From assembly GCA_945971755.1 (NCBI GenBank), contig CAMFPJ010000038.1, positions 1 to 11,659 of the forward strand: 11,659 nucleotides of DNA, read 5' to 3'. A model generated the notes under the pieces. The model had not been told where the DNA came from and did no database searches. It was given only the letters and a program-made list of their open reading frames with translations. Shown here one piece after another: positions 1 through 6,740 of this stretch. Source of the stretch: an uncultured Clostridia bacterium. Lineage in GTDB: Bacteria; Bacillota; Clostridia; Oscillospirales; Acutalibacteraceae. Each line of letters begins with the position of its first letter. Position 1 is the stretch's first letter. A program made the translations under genes and the position numbers.

Positions 1-13
1 ATCGTCCTTTCGT

Positions 14-652
14 TTATAATATACATATTTTTTTATTATCTCTGCGTATTTTTCCGCTGTTTTCAAGGGAGTCTAACACTCTGTAAAGACTTGCCCTGCT
101 GATTCCGAGGACTGATGAAAGTTCTTTCATTGAAACAGTGATTTCGCACTTCGTACCAACTGTGTCCGCATTCTTCCTAAGGTAATGCATAAGCTTTTCT
201 TCGGCGCTTTGTGCGGTGTAACCCTCAATTTTATCGTTCAGGAAACTAACTCTGTGAGAAAGATATTTAATGTAGTTAATTGCAATGCTCGGGTCATTTT
301 TAATTATTTCGTCAACACCGTCTTTTGAAACGGTAACCACAGTTAAAGGCGAAAGCGACGTTACAGTGTTTTGAAAAGATGCAACATCGTTGTAAAGAAA
401 TGCCGCACCGTAAAGGTCGCCCGTTTCCAAATGGCTGATAACTGTTTCGCCCTTTTTCACTTTTGCAGAGCCGTCAAGAATTACACAAAGAGAGGGTGGG
501 CACTCTTTCGAAAAAACGGTTTCACCTTTTTTGTATGAGCAAACCTGTGAATACTCTTTGAGAACCCTAAAAAGCAATTCTTTGTCACAGCCTGAAAATA
601 AAGGTGTTTTGTAAATTAACTCCAAAGCCTTGCCGTCAAATGCTTTTCCCAT
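14..652 (-). CDS. Crp/Fnr-family transcriptional regulator
   Basis: A 212-residue cytoplasmic DNA-binding regulator. Residues about 15-130 look like a cyclic-nucleotide-binding-type beta-roll (PLFSGC at the start, KKGETVF, then a GDLYGAA turn). A long dimerisation helix follows (about 125-150), then a winged helix-turn-helix at about 165-206 (MKELSSVLGISRASLYRVL), typical of Crp/Fnr proteins. Cysteines at 22, 38, 51 and 56 are scattered and do not form the N-terminal cluster of a classical [4Fe-4S] FNR. I also do not see a clear cAMP-binding signature, so the effector is unknown. The start is supported by AAGGAG five bases upstream of the ATG. The gene is divergent from the beta-galactosidase operon across a 177-bp gap, which makes it a candidate local regulator; this is inferred from position only. 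Length is slightly below the usual 220-230 residues but the protein looks complete. Confidence 0.88.
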   Translation of the reverse strand: MGKAFDGKALELIYKTPLFSGCDKELLFRVLKEYSQVCSYKKGETVFSKECPPSLCVILDGSAKVKKGETVISHLETGDLYGAAFLYNDVASFQNTVTSLSPLTVVTVSKDGVDEIIKNDPSIAINYIKYLSHRVSFLNDKIEGYTAQSAEEKLMHYLRKNADTVGTKCEITVSMKELSSVLGISRASLYRVLDSLENSGKIRRDNKKICIL

Positions 653-667
653 ACGAACTCCTTAATA

Positions 668-685
668 GTGTCTTAAATAATACAC
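668..685. promoter_or_regulatory. Imperfect 18-bp palindrome, candidate operator
   Basis: The sequence GTGTcTTA-AA-TAAtACAC is an inverted repeat with 7 of 8 arm positions matching. It lies just downstream of the predicted start of the Crp/Fnr-type transcript. Size and symmetry suit a dimeric helix-turn-helix regulator, so autorepression is possible. It does not match the textbook CRP (TGTGA-N6-TCACA) or FNR (TTGAT-N4-ATCAA) boxes, and AT-rich DNA yields such palindromes by chance. Confidence 0.3.
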
Positions 686-699
686 ATTTATCAAAAGAG

Positions 700-728
700 A
701 TGGTATCATATTGCATATAAAAAGTCAA
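700..728 (-). promoter_or_regulatory. Promoter of the Crp/Fnr-type gene
   Basis: On the minus strand a -35 of TTGACT (728-723) is followed after exactly 17 bases by TACCAT (705-700) as a weak -10. Transcription would start near 693, giving a leader of about 40 bases before the ATG at 652. The -35 is good and the -10 matches 4 of 6, so this is moderate evidence. Confidence 0.45.
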
Positions 729-769
729 TATAATTTTACACTTTTTGCCTTAAATCTTTCAAAATACCG

Positions 770-798
770 TTGTAAAAAAGCCTTGTATATGGTAAAAT
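770..798 (+). promoter_or_regulatory. Promoter of the GH2-GNAT-GH95 operon
   Basis: TTGTAA (770-775) and TAAAAT (793-798) are separated by exactly 17 bases, a good vegetative sigma-A promoter. The start would be near 805, about 25 bases before the beta-galactosidase ATG. A perfect 8-bp palindrome, GATATATC (802-809), overlaps the expected start point and could be an operator, though it is short. No terminator-like hairpin or long leader is seen between promoter and gene. Confidence 0.55.
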
Positions 799-829
799 TT
801 TGATATATCTATTGTAATGGAGGTATATT

Positions 830-3800
830 ATGAATTACCTTATAAACCGAGAAAATTTCAGACAGAAAGACATCAGTGAGATTGGTAAACTTTCTCCCCG
901 TGCTTATTTCATTCCGTATTCTTCTAAAGAAAAGCTTTGTGAGCAGACTGTACTTACTGAAAGATACAACAGTGATAAAGTTCTTGTACTTTCAGGAGAG
1001 TGGGATTTCAAATATTACGAAAAGGATATGCTTATTCCAAACAGCTTTTACACAGAGCGTGTTCAGTTTGATAAAGTTCAAGTCCCGAGCACCTGGGCAA
1101 GAACAGGGTATAGAGAGCCTTGCTACCTTAATACACGTTATGAATTTGACCCGACTCTTTACCCTGAAGTTCCGCAGGACGTACCTATGGGTATTTACAG
1201 AAAATTTGTTACGGTAAATGATACGTCAAAGGTTAGAATTATTACATTTTTAGGTGTTATGTCTTCACTCGACCTTTACGTTAACGGCAAATTTGTCGGT
1301 TACAGCGAAGGCTCGCACAATTCTGCCGAGTTTAATATTACAGAATTTTTAGTTGAGGGTGAAAATGAAATTCTTGCCGTAGTCAGCAAGTGGTCAACGG
1401 GTACTTACCTTGAATGTCAGGATATGTTCCGTGAAAACGGTATTTTCCGTGATGTTTATATTACCGAGCTTGAAAACACTTATATTTATGACTATTTCGC
1501 AAATTCGGTTAGAAGTGTGAAGGGAAAGTATAATCTTAACGTTTGTGTTGACGTTATCGGTGACACAAAAGATTATACCGTTACTTGCGACCTGCTTGAC
1601 GGAGAAAATCTTGTGTCTTCAGTGACTCAGAATGCATCAGGAAAAACCGAACTCCCGTTCGGTGAACTTTCTGTTAAAGAATGGAACGCCGAAGAACCTT
1701 GTGTTTATACTCTTTATATAACTCTTAAAAAAGGTGGAGAAACCGTTTCCGTAATCAGACAGTACATAGGCTTTAAGACTGTTGAGATTAAAGGCAATAT
1801 TTTCTATTTTAACGACAAACCCATTAAATTTAAGGGTGTTAACCACCATGACACAGACCCCGAAAACGGATATGTTTTGACACTGCCGCAAATTGAAAGC
1901 GAACTTAAAACAATGAAAGAGTTTAACATAAACTCTATCCGTACTTCCCATTACCCGCCCGACCCTACTCTTTTGACACTTGCCGATTTAATGGGCTTTT
2001 ATATCGTTGATGAGGCAGATATTGAAACTCACGGCGCATTTGACTGCCAAAAGCCCGGAACACCAAATCTTATCAGTAACGATATTTCATGGGCATCGAG
2101 ATATGTTGACAGAGTCAGCAGAATGTATTTCCGTGACCGCAACCATGTGTCAATAACAATGTGGTCATTGGGTAACGAGGCAGGCGGCTGGAGGTGTCAG
2201 GATAAGTGTTACGATTATCTGAAAGAGCAGGGAACACCAATTCCTGTTCATTATGAGGGAGTTGTAAGAACCAAGCGCTTTGCTTATGACGTAATCTCCG
2301 AAATGTATCCGTTCCATGACCACTTCGAAAAGATAGGAAGCAAAAAGGAAGAAGCAAAGTTTTATGATAAACCGTTCTTTATGTGTGAGTATTGTCACGC
2401 AATGGGCGTCGGCCCCGGAGGAATGGAAGAATATTGGGAAAGTATTTATGCTCATGACAACCTAATGGGCGGTTGTATTTGGGAGTGGGCAGACCATGCG
2501 GTTTACCACGGAAAAGATGATTCTAAATACAATTTCAAATATACATACGGCGGAGACCACGGCGAGAAAAAGCACGACAGTAATTTCTGCGTTGACGGTA
2601 TGATGTATCCCGATAAAACACCTCATACAGGTGCGTTTGTAATCAAAGCGGTTTACAGGCCGGTCAGAAGCCGTCACGTCAGCGGAAAAGTGTTTGAATT
2701 TACTAATACGAACCGATTTAAGAACAGCAATTACTTAAAAGTTGTCTGGACTCAGCTTGTTAACGGCGAAAAGGTGAAAACAGGCGAACTAAATCTTGAT
2801 ATTGAGCCAATGCAGAAGAAAACTTACGAAATTCCGTATGATGCATTTTCTGCTACAGACGATTGCCACGTTAATATCGCTTATTTTGACGGTGACACAA
2901 GAGTATCCCTTGAACAAGCGGTGCTTAATGATGTTAAGAAGTTCGCACCGCAAAGCAGCGGTGTTGGCATAGTAACATCATCACTTAATAACGACATTTT
3001 AACTGTTGGTTTTGACGGCGGTCATGTAGCATTTAATAAGCAGACGGGCGAAATGACAGAATACGTTAAAAACGGTAAAAATTACTTGAATACAAACCCG
3101 GCTGACGGAAAAAAAGGCTTTGCCCCTAACATCACCCGAGCTTCTCTTGATAATGACGCTATGGGCTTCCCGAAACTTTGGGCAGTTGCAGGCGTTAAAG
3201 ATGCAAAAACAGTAGTTAAAAGCTTCAGCTTTGCCGATAAATCTTATTACACCGTGGTAGCAGTAACTTACAGTGTTAAAAAGTCGTTCCGCAAGTTATT
3301 TGATGCAAATATTGTCTATGTTATTCATAGTGACGGACTTGTCAGCGTTGAAAGTACACTTCAAAAGTCAATATTCGGGCCGCTTGAACTTCAGCGCTTC
3401 GGCGTAACGGTTGAACTTCCTAAAGAATTTTCTCATATTGAGTTTTACGGCAGGGGTTCAGATGAAAAAATGGAAAATCTATGCGACCTCCGTGACCACG
3501 CTACAATAGGTATATACAGAACAACGGTACAGGAAATGCACGAGCCGTATATTATGCCACAGGATAACGGTAACTGCGGCGGCGTTAAGTACTTAAAGCT
3601 TTTCAATGATAAGGGAGAGGCATTTACTGTTTACGGAGAACCGAAGTTTAGTTTCTCTGCACACAATTACACTCAAAAATCACTTGATAGCGCAAAACAT
3701 CAAGAGGAAATTGAGTACGCAGATACAACAGTTCTTTCGGTTGACGGATTTATGCGTGGTACAGGCACTAACACATGCGGCCCCGACACACTTGAAAAAT

Positions 3801-3862
3801 ACAGGGTTAAAACAGATAAACCTCTTAAATTCAGATTTTCATTTAAGGCGGAGAAAATATGA
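830..3862 (+). CDS. lacZ: Beta-galactosidase, GH2 LacZ type
   Basis: Hydrolyses terminal beta-galactosides such as lactose by a retaining mechanism. The 1010-residue protein has the LacZ architecture: N-terminal jelly-roll (about 45-212), Ig-like domain (about 214-318), TIM barrel (about 320-615), a second Ig-like domain (about 630-715) and a Bgal_small_N-type C-terminal domain (about 720-1007). The acid/base glutamate is E450 in SLGNEAG and the nucleophile is E520 in FMCEYCHAMG, equivalent to E461 and E537 of E. coli LacZ. Other LacZ-like stretches are GVNHHDTDPENGYVL after residue 335 and YGGDHGEKKHDSNFCVDG. There is no signal peptide, so it is cytoplasmic. GGAGG (819-823) lies six bases before the ATG. 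First gene of a three-gene operon; its TGA overlaps the next ATG. Length is close to the E. coli enzyme (about 1023). Substrate preference among beta-galactosides cannot be read from the sequence. Confidence 0.95.
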   Translation: MNYLINRENFRQKDISEIGKLSPRAYFIPYSSKEKLCEQTVLTERYNSDKVLVLSGEWDFKYYEKDMLIPNSFYTERVQFDKVQVPSTWARTGYREPCYLNTRYEFDPTLYPEVPQDVPMGIYRKFVTVNDTSKVRIITFLGVMSSLDLYVNGKFVGYSEGSHNSAEFNITEFLVEGENEILAVVSKWSTGTYLECQDMFRENGIFRDVYITELENTYIYDYFANSVRSVKGKYNLNVCVDVIGDTKDYTVTCDLLDGENLVSSVTQNASGKTELPFGELSVKEWNAEEPCVYTLYITLKKGGETVSVIRQYIGFKTVEIKGNIFYFNDKPIKFKGVNHHDTDPENGYVLTLPQIESELKTMKEFNINSIRTSHYPPDPTLLTLADLMGFYIVDEADIETHGAFDCQKPGTPNLISNDISWASRYVDRVSRMYFRDRNHVSITMWSLGNEAGGWRCQDKCYDYLKEQGTPIPVHYEGVVRTKRFAYDVISEMYPFHDHFEKIGSKKEEAKFYDKPFFMCEYCHAMGVGPGGMEEYWESIYAHDNLMGGCIWEWADHAVYHGKDDSKYNFKYTYGGDHGEKKHDSNFCVDGMMYPDKTPHTGAFVIKAVYRPVRSRHVSGKVFEFTNTNRFKNSNYLKVVWTQLVNGEKVKTGELNLDIEPMQKKTYEIPYDAFSATDDCHVNIAYFDGDTRVSLEQAVLNDVKKFAPQSSGVGIVTSSLNNDILTVGFDGGHVAFNKQTGEMTEYVKNGKNYLNTNPADGKKGFAPNITRASLDNDAMGFPKLWAVAGVKDAKTVVKSFSFADKSYYTVVAVTYSVKKSFRKLFDANIVYVIHSDGLVSVESTLQKSIFGPLELQRFGVTVELPKEFSHIEFYGRGSDEKMENLCDLRDHATIGIYRTTVQEMHEPYIMPQDNGNCGGVKYLKLFNDKGEAFTVYGEPKFSFSAHNYTQKSLDSAKHQEEIEYADTTVLSVDGFMRGTGTNTCGPDTLEKYRVKTDKPLKFRFSFKAEKI

Positions 3863-4296
3863 TAACTTACAAATGGTTTGAAAAGGGCGAGCCTTATGAA
3901 GATTCAATAACACTTCGGAAGGAAGTGTTCTGTGATGAGCAGAAATATCCCTTTGAAGCTGAAATTGACGAACTCGACAAAGTAACACCGCATTTGGTTG
4001 TCTATGATGACGGCATAGCGGTCGGCACAGGCAGAGTGGTTTATGTTGATGAAAAGACCTGCCATATCGGCAGAATTGCCGTTAAAAAGGAATTTAGAGG
4101 TAAAGGTTACGGCAAATTAGTGGTTAATGAGCTGCTACGAAGAGTAAAAGAAGAAAGAATTTTCACTGTTACTATTGAAGCGCAAACTCACGCACAGGGC
4201 TTTTATGAAAAATTAGGATTTAAGGTTGTTTCTTTTGATGTAATATATGACCTTCATATCCCGCATTATAAAATGATTTGTAAGCTTGGTGAATAA
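3859..4296 (+). CDS. GNAT-family N-acetyltransferase
   Basis: A 145-residue acetyl-CoA-dependent transferase. The N-terminal LRKEVFCDEQ segment (19-28), followed by an acidic stretch, resembles the ElaA/YjcF-like subgroup. The acetyl-CoA loop R-x-x-G-x-G is present as RGKGYG (80-85), preceded by HIGRIAVKKEF, and the C-terminal FYEKLGF element is also typical. The acceptor is unknown: amino acids, peptides, amines and sugars are all used in this superfamily. The ATG overlaps the beta-galactosidase TGA in ATGA form, with GGAG (3850-3853) five bases upstream, so translation is probably coupled. The next gene begins one base after this stop. It may act on a sugar or by-product of the pathway, but co-transcription is the only evidence for that. 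Confidence 0.88.
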   Translation: MITYKWFEKGEPYEDSITLRKEVFCDEQKYPFEAEIDELDKVTPHLVVYDDGIAVGTGRVVYVDEKTCHIGRIAVKKEFRGKGYGKLVVNELLRRVKEERIFTVTIEAQTHAQGFYEKLGFKVVSFDVIYDLHIPHYKMICKLGE

Positions 4297-4297
4297 T

Positions 4298-6682
4298 ATG
4301 AAATTGTTTTTTGATTTACCGCCGTCAAAACTAAAACTTAAAAAGGCTTATTTCCGCGATTATCAAAATCTGTGGGAGCAAGCCTCATTGCCTTTGGGTA
4401 ACGGAACTCTTGGAATTTCTGTTTTAGGTGACGTTAAAAATGATGTTATCTATTTCAATAATAAAAATCTCTGGCGGGGAGGGCCTTCAAAAGACCGACC
4501 TGATTATGTGGGCGGCAACACGGTAACTCCCGACAAAAACGGAAAACTGCCGAGAGATTATTATAAAGAAATCTACGACGCATTCAAAAACGGCGATGAC
4601 AGAAAAGCGCATATTCTTTGCGAAAAATTAACGGGCAGTGATAATACCGATGAATACGGCGCTTATCTTTGCAGAGGAGTAATTAAGGTTAATTTTTCAA
4701 ATATTTTCTCCTATAAAAATTACCGCAGAGAATTAGATTTACGAAATGCAGTTTGCACCGTTTCTTATTCTGCAAAACTTTGGAACGGTAAAACCGTTGA
4801 AGACAAAAGAACTTTCTTTGCGTCTTATCCCGATAACTGCACAGTAATGAATTTCACACGAGAGGGCGGCGCCCTTAATTTTGAGTTTGTTATTTGTAAA
4901 AATAAATCTCTGAATAGTGAAATTCAATATAACGACACTGTTTTAACGGTTAAATCAAAAGTTCAGGATAACGGGCTTAACTGCATTTCCGTCACTAAGA
5001 TTTTAACTGATGGTGTAATTTCCTTTGCAGGCAGAAAATGTAAAATTTCCGGTGGTACTTTCGCAACATTTATCACTGCGGAAGAAACAGATTATCTTGA
5101 CGAATATCCGGTATATCGCAAAAAAGACTTTAACACGGAAGAAACCGTAAATTCCCTAAAAACAAAGGTTAAACAACTTTCCGTTAAGGGCGTAAAAGAA
5201 CTCTCGGAAACTCATAAAACCGATTTCAGCCGCATTTTTGACAGAGTTACACTGTCTTTGGGCGGCAGCTCGGAAATAAGCGCAGATAAATTGATAAGAA
5301 ATTACGGTACAAATATTGAAAATGACCGAAAAGCAGAGGAACTGCTGTATCAGTTTGGCAGATATTTACTTATTTCCTCTTCAAGAGAAACTGACATTTT
5401 GCCTGCAAATCTTCAAGGTATTTGGAATTGCACAAATGCGCCGAAATGGAGCAGTGATTACCATTTGAATATAAATCTTCAAATGAATTATTGGCACGCA
5501 TTTTCAGGAAATATTGCCGAGTGTGCAATTCCCCTTATCCGTTACATAAAATCACTTGTAGAGCCGGGTAGGGTAACTGCTGAATATTATACAAATGTTA
5601 AAAGCAGTGAAAATGAGAAAAACGGATTTTTGTTCCACACGCAAAATACTCCTTTCGGCTGGACTTGTCCCGGTTGGGTTTTCGATTGGGGTTGGTCACC
5701 GGCCGCTGTTCCGTGGATACTCCACAATTGCTACGAACATTTTGAATACACGGGCGATAAGGAAATACTTAAAAATGACGTTTATCCGATGCTTAAAGAA
5801 ACAGCAGAGTATTTCTCAAGACTTTTGGTAGAAAACGGCGACAGACTTGTAACGTACCCTTGCTTCTCACCTGAACACGGTCCGAGAACAATGGGTAACA
5901 CTTATGAGCAGGCACTTATCTATCAGCTTTATGAAGATTCAATAAATTCTGCGAAATGTCTCGGTGTGGATGAAAATTTAATTGACAGATGGAAAGATAT
6001 CCAAGCCAAACTCAAGCCTTATGAAATCGGTGATGACGGGCAAATAAAAGAATGGTATCACGAAACAACGCTCGGCTCAATAGGCGAGCATCATCACCGA
6101 CACATGTCGCACTTGTTAGGACTTTTCCCGTGCAACGTAATGAATAAAGAAAAAGACCCCGACTTAATTGATGCTGCAATTATCTCAATGAATCACAGAG
6201 GGGATAAGAGTACCGGTTGGTCAATGGGGCAGAAAATCAATTCTTGGGCTCGTGTGGGTGACGGCAACCGTGCCCATAAACTTATTACAGATTTATTCAA
6301 AAACGGAATTTATCTTAATTTTTACGATTTTCACCCGCCGTTTCAGATTGACGGTAACTTCGGCTTTACTGCGGGAGTTAACGAGATGCTTATGCAAAGC
6401 CATTGCGGTTATGTTGAACTTTTACCCGCATTGCCTTTTGCTTGGCAAAACGGAGAAGTAAAAGGACTTGTCGCAAGAGGTAATTTTGAAATAAGCGAAA
6501 AGTGGGAAAACGGCAAATTAAAGTATGCTGAGATTTTTTCCAATTTGGGCGGAGATTTAACTCTTGCTTATTTCGGCGGAAACTTTGAAGCTACTTTGCC
6601 GGACGGTAAGGTTTATAATTCCGTAAACAACAAAATTGTTTTGCCCACCAATAAAGGTGACAAAATCACGGTTACTCTTTAA
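4298..6682 (+). CDS. Alpha-L-fucosidase, GH95
   Basis: Predicted inverting glycosidase that removes alpha-1,2-linked L-fucose from galactose. The N-terminal beta-domain has the family signature SLPLGNGTLG and NNKNLWRGGP. The (alpha/alpha)6 barrel carries the residues expected from Bifidobacterium bifidum AfcA: the asparagine pair N391 and N393 in HLNINLQMNYW, general acid E526 in SPEHG, and D685 in QIDGNFGF (numbered from the ATG at 4298). H389 next to the asparagine pair favours fucosidase over the alpha-L-galactosidase activity also found in GH95, though not decisively. At 794 residues it is a single-module enzyme of normal length. No signal peptide is visible, so it is cytoplasmic. I chose the ATG at 4298 because GGTGA lies five bases upstream; a TTG at 4286 would add four residues and overlap the acetyltransferase. 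It is the last gene of the operon. Confidence 0.93.
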   Translation: MKLFFDLPPSKLKLKKAYFRDYQNLWEQASLPLGNGTLGISVLGDVKNDVIYFNNKNLWRGGPSKDRPDYVGGNTVTPDKNGKLPRDYYKEIYDAFKNGDDRKAHILCEKLTGSDNTDEYGAYLCRGVIKVNFSNIFSYKNYRRELDLRNAVCTVSYSAKLWNGKTVEDKRTFFASYPDNCTVMNFTREGGALNFEFVICKNKSLNSEIQYNDTVLTVKSKVQDNGLNCISVTKILTDGVISFAGRKCKISGGTFATFITAEETDYLDEYPVYRKKDFNTEETVNSLKTKVKQLSVKGVKELSETHKTDFSRIFDRVTLSLGGSSEISADKLIRNYGTNIENDRKAEELLYQFGRYLLISSSRETDILPANLQGIWNCTNAPKWSSDYHLNINLQMNYWHAFSGNIAECAIPLIRYIKSLVEPGRVTAEYYTNVKSSENEKNGFLFHTQNTPFGWTCPGWVFDWGWSPAAVPWILHNCYEHFEYTGDKEILKNDVYPMLKETAEYFSRLLVENGDRLVTYPCFSPEHGPRTMGNTYEQALIYQLYEDSINSAKCLGVDENLIDRWKDIQAKLKPYEIGDDGQIKEWYHETTLGSIGEHHHRHMSHLLGLFPCNVMNKEKDPDLIDAAIISMNHRGDKSTGWSMGQKINSWARVGDGNRAHKLITDLFKNGIYLNFYDFHPPFQIDGNFGFTAGVNEMLMQSHCGYVELLPALPFAWQNGEVKGLVARGNFEISEKWENGKLKYAEIFSNLGGDLTLAYFGGNFEATLPDGKVYNSVNNKIVLPTNKGDKITVTL

Positions 6683-6692
6683 TCAAACAAAA

Positions 6693-6734
6693 AATAACCT
6701 GCTAAGGAAAATTCCTCGGCAGGTTATTCTTTTT
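6693..6734. terminator. Bidirectional intrinsic terminator
   Basis: AATAACCTGC (6693-6702) pairs perfectly with GCAGGTTATT (6719-6728). The interior AGGA/TCCT extends the hairpin after a 2x2 mismatch. A T-rich run follows on the plus strand (6729-6734) and an A-rich run precedes it, so it can end both the fucosidase operon and the convergent symporter transcript. Confidence 0.88.
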
Positions 6735-6740
6735 GAGTAA

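Noticed and set aside
14..652. Classical oxygen-sensing FNR with an iron-sulphur cluster
   Set aside because: The cysteines at 22, 38, 51 and 56 lack the N-terminal clustered spacing of FNR, so only the broader Crp/Fnr family is called.
1637..2677. Several minus-strand open frames opposite the beta-galactosidase gene
   Set aside because: They lie fully inside a gene with clear GH2 motifs, overlap one another and resemble no family. They follow from the codon bias of the real gene.
4286..4297. Upstream TTG as the start of the GH95 gene
   Set aside because: It would overlap the preceding gene. The GGTGA at 4288-4292 is correctly spaced for the ATG at 4298 and would lie inside the coding sequence of a TTG start.
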